Positions 1 to 9,536 of a DNA stretch of 64,000 bases are shown one piece after another. Both the position numbers and the translations under genes were made by a program. The notes beneath the pieces are model-generated. The model worked only from the letters and a program-made list of their open reading frames with translations. It searched no databases and had not been told where the DNA came from. Within the stretch, counting starts at the first letter, position 1. Every line of letters begins with the position of its first letter. Origin of the DNA: Paenibacillus sp. LS1. GTDB lineage: Bacteria; Bacillota; Bacilli; Paenibacillales; Paenibacillaceae. The stretch lies in contig NZ_JAPDOE010000010.1 of assembly GCF_026013365.1 (NCBI RefSeq), positions 1-64,000 of the forward strand. Reading direction: 5' to 3'.

Positions 1-73
1 TGGAGTTCGTTAAAATTTGTATTCCTTGAGAATCCGCCGTTTAGGGTGCGGTAGGTTCGTTAGCGCTTGAAGG

Positions 74-91
74 GAGAGGGGAATCCCTCTC
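74..91 (-). terminator. Short hairpin after the GH85 gene
   Basis: A perfect 7-bp stem (GAGAGGG/CCCTCTC) with a 4-nt loop lies about 100 bp past the stop codon of the leftward GH85 gene. No clear T-run follows on the minus strand, so a terminator role is only a guess. I see nothing else in the first 187 bases. Confidence 0.3.
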
Positions 92-187
92 ACGGCAGCC
101 CTAGAAAGATTCATTTCTCGCAATGTAGGAACCTGGAAATTTAAAAGACCTCTAAGCCTCTAATTCGGTTAACCTTGCGGATCTCTT

Positions 188-3004
188 TTACCTCAGAATC
201 GTAGTGGCTTGATTGCCCGCATAATCTTCAATAACCAGCTTCAATGAGCTGTTGCTGGACGCTGGTGTGAAGGTCAGTTCACTCAGCTTCGTTCTTCCCC
301 GAATGATATAGGGGAATTTCTGCGAAACGTAAGTGACTCCGAACTCGCGTGCCACCCCATTTTCATAAACATAGATCTTGTACCAGTCCTCCAGATCCGG
401 GAGGGCTAATGTATATTTCCCATCTTTTACCGTGACCTTTTCCTTGGCGTATGGTGTAATCTGAAGATCTGCGAGCTGTCCGGTATGGGTTACCGGGTTC
501 CGCCCGCCAATGGCGATGTTCAGCACGTAATGCTCACCGTTGGTCGGAAGTCCGGTCAGGACGGCAGATTGTTTTCCTTTTTTGACCTGAAGCGACGTGG
601 TGAAGGGTTCTTTCGTGTATTCGGTTTCTAGTGTGAGTTGAATAGACTCGTTGCCTTTTCCTTTGTCTTTATTTTTATCCTTGTCCGTATTCTTATCTTT
701 GTCTTTGTCCGAATCTTTTGCTTTTTTCGGGTTTTTCCAGCTTACAATAGCATCACCATTCTTTTTGAATTTCACATCGATATTCTGAACGGCTGCATTC
801 AGATCGTAAGGCAGGACGGTTGCTTCACTCTCGGTACCATCTGCACCAACCGCACGAATGGACAGTTCACCAGACGGCTGTTTTAGCGATTTGATATAAA
901 AAGTGGAATCATACACGCCGCCTACATAGGCGCCATTTTCATATAAATTGTATTGTTTGACCTCTGAATAGTCTTTCATGTCCCATGCAACAACCAATTC
1001 ATCGGTGTTGGTCAGTGCTTTGGCAATATGGAATCCGGTAGGTGCATCCGGTGCAGCCGCTGAACCATCAAATATACGGATCTCACCAATGTTCATCTGA
1101 TAATTCTCTATAGACTCGCCATTCGGGTCAAAAGATAATCCCATAGCGGCAATGGTTTTGCCTTGATAGGTGCTCAAATCCAGCGAAGTTGTCTTCCAAC
1201 CTGTAGTATGTTGGCCTGACTGAGGCACTTCCACATTGACCACGTTGGATGGATCATCTTCGAAGATCAACCCAACATGCAGGGAGGAAGCGTCACTAGT
1301 CGACGGTTTGTTATACGTCAGTTCCAGTTTCGATTGTCCGTTGACGGACAGGTCGGTCTTGTACAGGCGCAGGAAGTTCTCCGCGTTCAGTGTACCGTTC
1401 ACCACGAGTGAGCTGCCGCCATTAAACGCGCCAATGGAGTCATAGGTGTACCTTGCGCCTTTCTCGTAGGTTGGACCATAATCAAAATCAACACTCAGCT
1501 TGTCGCCTTCACTATCCATCCACCATTGCCAGGTGACAGGGATATCCTGAATGTTGATATTGGACCATTCCTTGTCGTTTGAGACTGCGCCATCTTCATA
1601 ATATTTCAGACCGTGGCCCGTGTTGAAACTTGTTGCAAAATTGGAGCCGTTGATGACGGATCGCTCGGTCAGATACGCAGCGATTCCATCCCAGTTTGCA
1701 CCGGAAGCATATACATCCGACAGATCGGCAGTCGCATTACGACGTGCATCTGTTGGGTCTTGATTTGGCCCTGACCACCATGCACGATCGCGCACAAAGG
1801 TCATCCATTGGTACTCATCCTCAGCTCGATGATTCGTGCTGCCATCGCCCATCTCTTCATCCAGGGCGTTGTGAGTGAAGTCAGCACCCAATGTTGCGAT
1901 ACTATTCATGGGCTGACCATTTTCATCCAGGTTATGGCGCAGGTCGTAGGACTGCTTCCAGCGGCCGAATTTGTCATGACCACCTTCAACACCAGCAAAT
2001 ACGGTTTCCAGTGGATCAAGTCCCAAACTAAGGGCATGATCACGGGAGTCGCGGAGCATCTTGTGGTTCCATACATAGTTCAGGAAGATGGAATCCGAGA
2101 CTCTGCCGAGAACGGAATCTTGTACAAAGGGACTGTTAAGCCCATTAAATTGGTTCTGATATTGGATCTTGCCCGTTGTATTGATGGTGGAATCATACCA
2201 CTGGACGTACAGGCCTTCATCTCTTAGATATTTCATGAATTTCTTGTAGGAAGCGATATCTTCAGGGGCTACACCCCGGGCAACCTCTTCCTGGTTGAAG
2301 AAATATCCATCGTAGTTGTAGTATTCTGCCATCTCGGCCAGTTTCTCGGCCACAGGGAAATTACCGTTTTCATCCTGGATCAGCATTTGTTTATAGGTTT
2401 GTGGCCCGCGGTCATTGTCCGAGAAAAAGATGTTGGCAATCGACTTAACACCGTTTTTGTGGGCTGCATTGGTATAGGCCGGATTCGGAATATTCAAAAT
2501 GCCAAACTCGAAGTATTTCTCCGTCCATTCCTTACTGGGATCGTATAATTCCTCCGGTACTCCGGCAGAGGCCATGCCGTGCCAATAGCTGTAGTAGTCT
2601 GTATATTGCCAATAGTTAAAGAGATACTGGCTGAATTCATTGGTATATGGTGTGCTATCGAAGAATGCATTGCCGTAATCACCACTCATCGTGAACAGTT
2701 GGGTTTCCGGGCTAAGCTCAGGATAAGCTTGTGTGGCAGCGAACGCTTCATTACGGGGCTGCAAGGGAACATGGGCACGAAGCAGATCACCATGGATATC
2801 ACTTTCCGGTGTCCAGTTCAGAATCTGGGCTGAGGTGTACCCGTGTTGATAGGGCTGATTCACCCCTTTGGCACTTTCACCGGTGTAAGGGAGCGTGTCT
2901 CCGGCATAAACGGATGATGCAACAACTTGTCCAAGCAGAGCCGTAGTCAGGACCATGGCAGTTACTTTGGGAATGATGCCTTTCGGTTTGAGTTTGCGTG
3001 TCAT
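188..3004 (-). CDS. Secreted endo-beta-N-acetylglucosaminidase, GH85
   Basis: Predicted to cut between the two GlcNAc residues of the chitobiose core of N-glycans and release the glycan from protein. The 938-residue product starts with a signal peptide (basic start, hydrophobic stretch to about residue 32). The GH85 catalytic block DGYFFNQEE is present. N237 and E239 match the Asn/Glu pair of this family's substrate-assisted mechanism. Beta-sandwich-like modules follow. A Lys/Asp-rich linker lies at about 757-785, and the C-terminal end has no LPXTG anchor, so the enzyme is probably released or loosely wall-bound. The ATG has a good site (GGAGGAACAGC) just upstream. The gene is divergent from the YesM/YesN operon, and a cre-like site lies 77 bp before its start. 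The family call is strong; the exact glycan preference cannot be read from sequence. Confidence 0.9.
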   Translation of the reverse strand: MTRKLKPKGIIPKVTAMVLTTALLGQVVASSVYAGDTLPYTGESAKGVNQPYQHGYTSAQILNWTPESDIHGDLLRAHVPLQPRNEAFAATQAYPELSPETQLFTMSGDYGNAFFDSTPYTNEFSQYLFNYWQYTDYYSYWHGMASAGVPEELYDPSKEWTEKYFEFGILNIPNPAYTNAAHKNGVKSIANIFFSDNDRGPQTYKQMLIQDENGNFPVAEKLAEMAEYYNYDGYFFNQEEVARGVAPEDIASYKKFMKYLRDEGLYVQWYDSTINTTGKIQYQNQFNGLNSPFVQDSVLGRVSDSIFLNYVWNHKMLRDSRDHALSLGLDPLETVFAGVEGGHDKFGRWKQSYDLRHNLDENGQPMNSIATLGADFTHNALDEEMGDGSTNHRAEDEYQWMTFVRDRAWWSGPNQDPTDARRNATADLSDVYASGANWDGIAAYLTERSVINGSNFATSFNTGHGLKYYEDGAVSNDKEWSNINIQDIPVTWQWWMDSEGDKLSVDFDYGPTYEKGARYTYDSIGAFNGGSSLVVNGTLNAENFLRLYKTDLSVNGQSKLELTYNKPSTSDASSLHVGLIFEDDPSNVVNVEVPQSGQHTTGWKTTSLDLSTYQGKTIAAMGLSFDPNGESIENYQMNIGEIRIFDGSAAAPDAPTGFHIAKALTNTDELVVAWDMKDYSEVKQYNLYENGAYVGGVYDSTFYIKSLKQPSGELSIRAVGADGTESEATVLPYDLNAAVQNIDVKFKKNGDAIVSWKNPKKAKDSDKDKDKNTDKDKNKDKGKGNESIQLTLETEYTKEPFTTSLQVKKGKQSAVLTGLPTNGEHYVLNIAIGGRNPVTHTGQLADLQITPYAKEKVTVKDGKYTLALPDLEDWYKIYVYENGVAREFGVTYVSQKFPYIIRGRTKLSELTFTPASSNSSLKLVIEDYAGNQATTILR

Positions 3005-3080
3005 GCTGTTCCTCCTTCAAGTGGAATGAATGTAAGGTATTCTTTTACACAAAGCTAAACTTATGGTTAACGATAGTGGA

Positions 3081-3094
3081 TGAAAGCGTTTTTA
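3081..3094. promoter_or_regulatory. cre-like site upstream of the GH85 gene
   Basis: TGAAAGCGTTTTTA matches the CcpA operator consensus TGWAANCGNTNWCA at all but one position (T for C at position 13). It lies between the divergent GH85 and YesM genes, closer to GH85, where CcpA could repress glycan release when better sugars are present. The match is seen; the function is inferred. Confidence 0.5.
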
Positions 3095-3182
3095 AATAGG
3101 GTGAAATTAAAGAATCGCTAGTACAAACTAAAGAAAAGTTCCAGGTGACAAGTTAATGTCAGAAGCCTGGTGATATAATTCA

Positions 3183-3372
3183 ATATAAGTTGAACTAATC
3201 ATTTACACGATAACGGAGAGGACAGAAGAAACCTGAAAAAGCGAAGCGTTCGCCTTTATCACCGGATTTTCCCTTAAGAAAAGAGAATCGAAAAAATCTG
3301 GGGATAACAGCGATTGGAAGGTTATTCTGTCATCGTAGTGTCAGTGTAAGTAATCTTTAGTTCAACTTATAT
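3183..3372 (+). repeat. Dispersed structured element, copy 1
   Basis: First of five copies of one intergenic element. The ends are a perfect 16-bp inverted repeat (ATATAAGTTGAACTAA and its complement), followed inward by TTACAC/GTGTAA. Inside, GACAGAA pairs with TTCTGTC, AACC with GGTT, GCGAA with TTCGC, and ATCACCGGATTT with AAATCTGGGGAT, the last with one mismatch and one G-U. The conserved strings GGAGAGGACAGAA, GGGGATAACAGCGAT and TTCTGTCATCG identify the family. It ends 18 nt before the Shine-Dalgarno site of the YesM-like gene, so it lies in that leader if the promoter is upstream. No coding capacity. Confidence 0.88.
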
Positions 3373-3406
3373 AGTCAGGAAAACAGCATCGGAGGGAACA
3401 TGCGAC

Positions 3407-5236
3407 TTGAAAATTGTTAGCGTTTACAATAATTTCTTCAAAAATAATATGTTTATGAAAATGCTGCTGATCTTCTCGATGATATCGATTGTCACGATCA
3501 TTACATTGTCTTATATCATTTTCCTGTCGGTGTCCGACTCCACGATTCGCCGGGAACTGGCGATCCAGAAAGCGGCAATGGAACATGTGGATCGAACCAT
3601 TCATCAGCAGTATGAATCGGTACAAAACATGGTGAGGGACATGCATCAGAATGAGGCACTGTCTGCCAACATTACGTATCTGATGAATCATTCGTACGCT
3701 GAATATGTTCAGCACATGACCAATGGATATTACGCCAATCAGGACGACTATTCGGCCGATGTGTTGAAACATTTTCAGAATATCATGGATCGCAATTCGG
3801 ATATTAACCAACTCATGTTGTATAGTGCTGAGCAGCAGGATCTATCCACATTTAATCAACATAAGCAGTTCCGCAAGCTGGACACGAATATAGCCCATTC
3901 CTATATTCCGGACGTGATGGCGATGGAAACGCCCAATATCAGTGCCCCCAATTCCTGGATTCGCAAAGAGATCAATCAATGGGACCCTGCACTCTATTCC
4001 ATCCGCGTACCGATTAACAATACACAGACTCTTCGTAATCTGGGCCAGTTTCTTGTCTTCTTTGACTCGGAAGGAATCGGTAACGCGCTGGATAACTATG
4101 AGAGCAATCTTAAGGGAGAAATCGTGGTGTTATCAGCCAAAGGCACAGTGTTGTTTGACTCCAACAATCAGTATTACGGGAAAAAGTACCCTTACGTGAA
4201 TGTGGCCGATTCCCTGTTTGATCAGACGGATATGGATGCGATGAAAAAGGAGAAGAACATGTATGTGAACAAGTTCGTTTCTGCCGATCAGGGTTATGTG
4301 GTCATTGGCACCGTTCCGGTAGAAGAGATGGCTGAGACCTATGCGGGCATTCGCAATACCATCATCTCCATCAGTATCGTATGTATTTTGTTTGCGGTGC
4401 TGGTTCCGGCGTTTTTCATTATTAACTTTGCCAAACGAACCCGCAGAATTATTCGCTTCACCCAAAAAGTGAAATACGGCAACTTCACGGCTCGCATCGA
4501 CGATCCGCGTGATGATGAACTGGGGCAGATCTCACATAGCTTCAATGACATGCTGGACGAGCTCAATCTGTACATTGAACGGGTCTACAAAGCCGAGATC
4601 AAACAGAAGGAGACCGAGCTGGTCGCATTACAGGCACGTATCAACCCTCACTTTCTCTACAATACGCTTGAAGTGATTCGGATGAGGGCCATATCTCAGG
4701 GGGCGAGGGATGTCGGGGAGATGATCTATAGCCTATCCGTATTGTTCAAGAGCCTGGTACAGCAAAAGAAAAACTATACGCTGAAGGATGAGATGGAAGC
4801 TTGCCGCTTATATCTGGAGTTATTCCGAATCCGCTACAAGGATATTTTCATATATACGATCCAGATTGACCCTTCGTATTATCAACACCCTGTGGTCAAA
4901 CTTTCGCTGCAACCTATCATTGAGAATTATGTCGTGCACGGCATCCAGACAGAACGTTCGGATAACCGATTATCGATTGTTGTGGAAGAGACGGATGATG
5001 TGGTGCAGGTGGAAGTCAAAGATAATGGCAAAGGTATTGATCCAGCACGCCTGACGGAAATCCTTGAAGAACTGGAACGTCCTGAAGAGTCCGGTCAGAT
5101 GTTCGGGCTGCGCAGTGTTCATAGTCGATTGCGTTTCCTGTACGGGCCAGAGTTCGGCATTACCATTGAGAGCACCCTCGGGGAAGGAACACGGATCAGG
5201 GTGCGTTATCCACATACTGAAGGGACAGGTGTTTAA
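3407..5236 (+). CDS. YesM-type sensor histidine kinase
   Basis: Membrane sensor kinase of the LytS/YesM class, 609 residues. There is one membrane segment near the N-terminus (about 15-40), a long extracellular sensor region, a second membrane segment (about 310-335), a HAMP region, then the His_kinase block ARINPHFLYNTLE with H415 as the likely phosphorylated histidine. The C-terminal ATPase domain shows NYVVHG and DNGKGI. The start is TTG, chosen because GGAGGGA sits 9 nt upstream and the nearby ATG is followed at once by a stop. The response regulator begins 1 nt after the stop. This pairing with a sugar ABC transporter is typical of systems that sense an external carbohydrate, here probably a glycan. 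It may instead sense the binding protein. Confidence 0.92.
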   Translation: MKIVSVYNNFFKNNMFMKMLLIFSMISIVTIITLSYIIFLSVSDSTIRRELAIQKAAMEHVDRTIHQQYESVQNMVRDMHQNEALSANITYLMNHSYAEYVQHMTNGYYANQDDYSADVLKHFQNIMDRNSDINQLMLYSAEQQDLSTFNQHKQFRKLDTNIAHSYIPDVMAMETPNISAPNSWIRKEINQWDPALYSIRVPINNTQTLRNLGQFLVFFDSEGIGNALDNYESNLKGEIVVLSAKGTVLFDSNNQYYGKKYPYVNVADSLFDQTDMDAMKKEKNMYVNKFVSADQGYVVIGTVPVEEMAETYAGIRNTIISISIVCILFAVLVPAFFIINFAKRTRRIIRFTQKVKYGNFTARIDDPRDDELGQISHSFNDMLDELNLYIERVYKAEIKQKETELVALQARINPHFLYNTLEVIRMRAISQGARDVGEMIYSLSVLFKSLVQQKKNYTLKDEMEACRLYLELFRIRYKDIFIYTIQIDPSYYQHPVVKLSLQPIIENYVVHGIQTERSDNRLSIVVEETDDVVQVEVKDNGKGIDPARLTEILEELERPEESGQMFGLRSVHSRLRFLYGPEFGITIESTLGEGTRIRVRYPHTEGTGV

Positions 5237-5237
5237 C

Positions 5238-6752
5238 ATGTACAAGGTGTTTATTGTGGACGATGAGCCGTTCATCATTGAAGGGTTATACGATATTGTG
5301 GATTGGTCTTCATTTGGTATGGAAATTGTGAGTCATGCAGGTAATGGGCAGGCCGCGTTACAGGCGCTCTCCTCTCAGCCCGTGGACATTCTGATTACGG
5401 ATATATCGATGCCACTCATGAATGGTCTCGACCTGATTCGGGAAGCAAGGCGAGTGCAACCTCAGATTAAGGTCATTATCCTGAGCGGTTTCAATGAGTT
5501 CGAATATCTGAAGGAAGGCATGCAGCTGGGGATCGAAAACTATCTGCTCAAACCGATTAATGTGGAGGAACTGGAATCCACGCTGAGCAACACAGCGTCC
5601 AAGCTCGATCATACGGTGTCACCTCAAGCTGATGATGCGTATGGCATCCAGATTCTGAAAGATAACATTCTTCATCGATGGCTTACGGGACAGATTGCAG
5701 CTACTGAATTTGAAGAACGTGCCCAGTTTATGAACCTTTCGTTGGGTGCACCGGACGTTGCTGTGGCTGTCTTGCGGGACAAAGAACAGACATCTGGCAT
5801 GTTTGAACGTGTGGAAGAGATGTTGAGAGACAGACGCCATCTGAACGTATTTCATGATATCGATGGAGACATCGTCATTATTGCCAATATTCAGGGTACT
5901 AGCGACGAGGAACAGAAGTTGATGGGTGGCCTTCAGGCATTATCTGACGCAATAACAATAACGCATCCTGCGGTACGCATTGGGGCAGGCAGGTTGATGA
6001 AGGGGCTGTACCATGCGCCGACCAGCTATGCTGAGGCCAAAAAAGCACTCCAGTATGTCATGATCTATCCCGAGCTTAAAGTGATCGACCATGCGATACT
6101 CGAAAGGTGCGGAAGTTCAACGGCGACCTTCTTCATCGATTGGAGGGAGTACGCCAAACTTATTTTGTCCCGGAATACAGAGCAGCTTGCCGACCGGATT
6201 CGCATGGATTTTGAACAGCATCGCGATGGACTTACGCCTGGGGAACTGCAGAACACTGCACTGGAAGTTGTGATTCGCTTCAAAATGGAACTGGAGGGCA
6301 TCAAACATTCGGATGAGTCTGCCATATACCAACAAGGGCTTCAACTTGTGCTGGACAGTGGCACTTTTGATGAACTCGTGCGGGCACTTCAGCAGGTTGG
6401 GTCGCAGACGATCCAATCCCTATTGCAGGATCTGAAGAATCCAATTGTGAACCAAGTGCTTCAGCATATCGACAAGCACTACGCAGAAGAACTCTCCTTG
6501 AAGCTGCTGGGAGCCCACTATCATCTGCATCCGGTGTATTTGGGACAATTGTTCCATAAGGAGACCGGGGAAACGTTTGCCGAATATATCAACAAATACC
6601 GGATTGAACGTGCGAAGGAGCAGTTACGCAATTCGAATCTGAAGGTACATGAGATCGCCCGAAATGTAGGGTACTGGGAGACAGGGTATTTCTATAAACA
6701 GTTCCGCAAATATGTAGGAATTTCACCGACTGATTTCAAGGTGTTTGGTTAA
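5238..6752 (+). CDS. YesN-type response regulator, AraC-family output
   Basis: Partner of the upstream kinase, 504 residues. The receiver domain occupies about 1-120, with the acidic pocket at VDDE, D55 (ILITDISMP) as phospho-acceptor and the conserved Lys in YLLKPI. The middle region is less conserved. The C-terminal 100 residues form a double helix-turn-helix of AraC type (IARNVGYWETGYFYKQFRK). I placed the start at the ATG 1 nt after the kinase stop, because the protein then begins MYKVFIVDDE as other YesN proteins do; the frame is open further upstream but that part overlaps the kinase and carries no receiver sequence. It likely activates the binding-protein/permease/glycosidase operon that follows. 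Confidence 0.92.
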   Translation: MYKVFIVDDEPFIIEGLYDIVDWSSFGMEIVSHAGNGQAALQALSSQPVDILITDISMPLMNGLDLIREARRVQPQIKVIILSGFNEFEYLKEGMQLGIENYLLKPINVEELESTLSNTASKLDHTVSPQADDAYGIQILKDNILHRWLTGQIAATEFEERAQFMNLSLGAPDVAVAVLRDKEQTSGMFERVEEMLRDRRHLNVFHDIDGDIVIIANIQGTSDEEQKLMGGLQALSDAITITHPAVRIGAGRLMKGLYHAPTSYAEAKKALQYVMIYPELKVIDHAILERCGSSTATFFIDWREYAKLILSRNTEQLADRIRMDFEQHRDGLTPGELQNTALEVVIRFKMELEGIKHSDESAIYQQGLQLVLDSGTFDELVRALQQVGSQTIQSLLQDLKNPIVNQVLQHIDKHYAEELSLKLLGAHYHLHPVYLGQLFHKETGETFAEYINKYRIERAKEQLRNSNLKVHEIARNVGYWETGYFYKQFRKYVGISPTDFKVFG

Positions 6753-6791
6753 TGCGGTGACGGGTAGATCCAACTGTGCGGACGGAGTCCA

Positions 6792-6858
6792 AGAGACATA
6801 TCGGGAACAGGAAAGGCATGTGATGAAGATCATGCCATACGTTACCCGGCATGTCTCT
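6792..6858 (+). terminator. Long three-part hairpin after the YesN gene
   Basis: Nested complementary arms are visible: AGAGACAT with ATGTCTCT, CGGG-AAC with GTTaCCCG, and GGCATG with CATGCC around a 10-nt loop. TTTC follows. This could end the two-component transcript or act as an mRNA-stabilising structure before the transporter operon. Confidence 0.55.
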
Positions 6859-6954
6859 TTCATGTAAGCGATTTATTAAAACAGGGATAAATTTAATGCC
6901 CAAGGATGATTTGTCTTTAATTTGTACCTCGAAAACTTAAGTTTATCTTCTTTT

Positions 6955-6968
6955 TGTAAATGCTTTCA
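6955..6968. promoter_or_regulatory. cre-like site upstream of the binding-protein gene
   Basis: TGTAAATGCTTTCA matches TGWAANCGNTNWCA except for T in place of C at position 7. It lies 64 bp before the start of the transporter operon. Together with the site before GH85 it suggests carbon catabolite control of the locus. Confidence 0.45.
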
Positions 6969-7032
6969 TTCGATAAGGTTAAAGCAGTTAGTTGTAGAGC
7001 TTAAGGGAACACGAAAAGGGAGGATCAAAGAA

Positions 7033-8505
7033 ATGAGTAAACAAAGAAAACGTTTCTCGCTCGTTCTTGCATTGTTAATGGCCGTTACACTTGTTCTTAG
7101 TGCCTGTGGAGGAAGCAAAAGTGCTTCAGAATCCGGCGGAGCGGGAGATGACGCGGTCGAGTTGATCTGGTACACCATCGGTACCCCGCAGAAAGACGTC
7201 AATAAAGTGATGGAAGAAGTCAGCAAGTATACCAAAGAGAAAATTAACGCCACCGTGACGATGAAGATGGTTGACTGGGGTGACTACCCACAGAAGATGC
7301 AGGTTAACGTAGCATCCGGTGAGCCAATGGATATTCTGTTCACCTCTTCGGGTGGATTCGATTATGTACAAAATGCAAGAAAAGGTGCGTTCCTTGAACT
7401 GGATGACTTACTTACCGAATACGGTCAAGATCTCACTAAGACCATCGATCCTGCATTCCTCAGCGGTTCGAAGGTAGATGGACACAATTACGGAATTCCA
7501 GCCAACAAAGAGCTGCCTCAACAAGAGGTATGGCGCTTTAACCAAATGCTGGTTGATAAATACAAGCTGGACATCTCTGGCATCCGTACATTAGACAGCC
7601 TGGAGCCTTTGCTCAAAACGATCAAGGAAAATGAGTCGAGTGTAACTCCTTTTGCCATGGATAAGAACTATGTTCCTTACGTGCCTTATGACTATGTCAT
7701 CCAGAACCTGCCGATGGCAATCAAGCTGGATACAACGGACTATAAACTCGTGAACATATTGGAAACACCTGAAATGAAAGAAGCACTCACCACCATGCAC
7801 AAATACTACAAAGCTGGTTATGTATCGGCAGAAGCGGCAACAACAGGTTCCACAAACGATCTGACAACATCAGGCAACTGGTTCCTGGATCGTGCGCAGA
7901 CTCAGCCGCTCGCGGACAATCAATGGTCTGCAAGTTACGGTTATGAAGTCGTTTCGACTCCAGCAAGTGATGCGATCATTACCAATACATCTGTACAAGG
8001 CTCCATCATGGCGATCTCGGCCAACTCGGAATATCCGGAGAAAGCGATGGAATTCCTGAACCTGTTGAATACAGATCCGGTGCTGCGCAATATGGTAGAT
8101 TCCGGTATCGAGGGTACACACTACAAAAAAGTGGATGACACGCATATGGAAAATCTGCCTGAGTCGAAAAACTACGATATGCCTTCATATTCCCTGGGGA
8201 ACAACATGCTGCTCTTCCTGAACAGCAATGACCCTGATAACAAATGGGATGAGTTCAAGAAGTTTAATGCTGAAGGTGTTAATTCCCCGATCCTCAGCTT
8301 CAACTTCGATGCAAGCAATGTATCTGCTGAACTAACGGCGGTACAGAACGTGAAAGAGCAATATTGGGCAGCACTGATGACAGGTACACTGGACCCGGCG
8401 ACTAATCTGGATCAAGTGATTGAGAAGTTCAATCAAGCCGGACTAGAGAAAGTAATGGCTGAAGCCCAAAGCCAGCTGGATGCCTGGAGAGCGGAAAACA
8501 AGTAA
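7033..8505 (+). CDS. Sugar-binding lipoprotein of an ABC importer
   Basis: Extracellular solute-binding protein of the LplA/NgtS type, 490 residues. The signal peptide ends in the lipobox LVLSAC, giving lipid attachment at C25, followed by a Gly/Ser-rich spacer. The mature part is a type-1 sugar-binding fold. The ATG has AGGGAGG 9-10 nt upstream; longer in-frame starts lie before this site and would destroy the signal peptide. It heads an operon with two permeases and glycosidases, so the ligand is probably the oligosaccharide released by GH85. A hairpin with a T-run follows the gene and would let it be made in excess over the permeases. Confidence 0.9.
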   Translation: MSKQRKRFSLVLALLMAVTLVLSACGGSKSASESGGAGDDAVELIWYTIGTPQKDVNKVMEEVSKYTKEKINATVTMKMVDWGDYPQKMQVNVASGEPMDILFTSSGGFDYVQNARKGAFLELDDLLTEYGQDLTKTIDPAFLSGSKVDGHNYGIPANKELPQQEVWRFNQMLVDKYKLDISGIRTLDSLEPLLKTIKENESSVTPFAMDKNYVPYVPYDYVIQNLPMAIKLDTTDYKLVNILETPEMKEALTTMHKYYKAGYVSAEAATTGSTNDLTTSGNWFLDRAQTQPLADNQWSASYGYEVVSTPASDAIITNTSVQGSIMAISANSEYPEKAMEFLNLLNTDPVLRNMVDSGIEGTHYKKVDDTHMENLPESKNYDMPSYSLGNNMLLFLNSNDPDNKWDEFKKFNAEGVNSPILSFNFDASNVSAELTAVQNVKEQYWAALMTGTLDPATNLDQVIEKFNQAGLEKVMAEAQSQLDAWRAENK

Positions 8506-8517
8506 CGGTACAACGTA

Positions 8518-8555
8518 AGGATCGGGCGGCTGCTTATCGCGTCCGGTCCTTTTTC
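8518..8555 (+). terminator. Hairpin with T-run between binding protein and permease
   Basis: AGGATCGGGCG pairs with CGTCCGGTCCT (11 bp with two G-U pairs) and is followed by TTTTTC. It looks like a partial intrinsic terminator inside the operon, a usual way to lower permease output relative to the binding protein. Confidence 0.65.
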
Positions 8556-8582
8556 ATTCAAGCCTGAAGGAGGATATCCACA

Positions 8583-9512
8583 ATGACTACATTTTTGAAA
8601 AATATAATTAGAAACCGAGTCATGTTGCTCATGGTGCTGCCAGGCGCCATCTGGTTCTTCTTCTTCTCTTACTTGCCACTCGTGGGAACCGTGGCTGCCT
8701 TCAAGCAATATCGATTCAGCCGTGAAGGGTTCTGGGCAAGTCTGATCAAGAGCGAGTGGGTAGGCTGGGACAATTTCAAATTCCTGTTCAGCACAAGCGA
8801 CGCTTGGCTGATTACGCGCAATACCCTGTTTTATAACATCGCGATTATTTTCTTGGGATTGATATTCGCTGTGGCATTGGCGATCCTGCTCTCGGAACTG
8901 ATCAATAAACGACTCGCCAAACTATATCAAACGGGTATGTTCCTGCCGTATTTCCTATCCTGGGTTATCGTTGGTTACTTCGCATTCAGCTTCCTGAGCA
9001 TGGACCGGGGGATGTTGAATCAGATCATTGGATGGTTCGGAATGGAACCAATTCAGTGGTACTCCGAGGCGAAATACTGGCCCTATATTCTGGTTTTCGT
9101 CGCATTATGGAAAACAATCGGATACAACAGCATTGTCTATCTGGCCTCCATCATGGGGATTGATAAATCGCTGTATGAAGCAGCCATGATCGATGGGGCA
9201 AACAAATGGCAGCAGATTCGTAATATTACGATTCCATTGCTGTCGCCCATCATTACAATTATGACCTTGCTGGCCGTAGGCCGCATTTTCTATGCCGACT
9301 TTGGACTGTTCTATCAGGTACCAAGGGACTCGGGTACGCTCTATTCCGTTACGAATGTTATTGATACGTATGTGTATCGTGGTTTGAAAACAAGTGGGGA
9401 GATTGGCATGAGTACAGCAGCGGGATTGTATCAATCCGTCGTGGGCTTTGTACTCGTCATTATCTCCAACTATGTTGTGCGCAAAGTAGATAAAGACAGC
9501 AGCCTATTCTAG
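8583..9512 (+). CDS. ABC sugar importer permease, LplB type
   Basis: Membrane permease of 309 residues with about six membrane segments. The EAA loop that contacts the ATPase is clear (YEAAMIDGANKWQQ followed by IPLLSP). The first segment starts near residue 15 (LLMVLPGAIWFFFFSYLPL), as in LplB/YtcQ-linked permeases for oligosaccharides. AAGGAGG lies 8 nt before the ATG. No ATPase gene lies in the locus; transporters of this type normally share an MsmX-like ATPase encoded elsewhere. The second permease begins 24 nt downstream. Confidence 0.92.
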   Translation: MTTFLKNIIRNRVMLLMVLPGAIWFFFFSYLPLVGTVAAFKQYRFSREGFWASLIKSEWVGWDNFKFLFSTSDAWLITRNTLFYNIAIIFLGLIFAVALAILLSELINKRLAKLYQTGMFLPYFLSWVIVGYFAFSFLSMDRGMLNQIIGWFGMEPIQWYSEAKYWPYILVFVALWKTIGYNSIVYLASIMGIDKSLYEAAMIDGANKWQQIRNITIPLLSPIITIMTLLAVGRIFYADFGLFYQVPRDSGTLYSVTNVIDTYVYRGLKTSGEIGMSTAAGLYQSVVGFVLVIISNYVVRKVDKDSSLF

Positions 9513-9536
9513 GACAAAGGAAAGGAGTGAACCACT

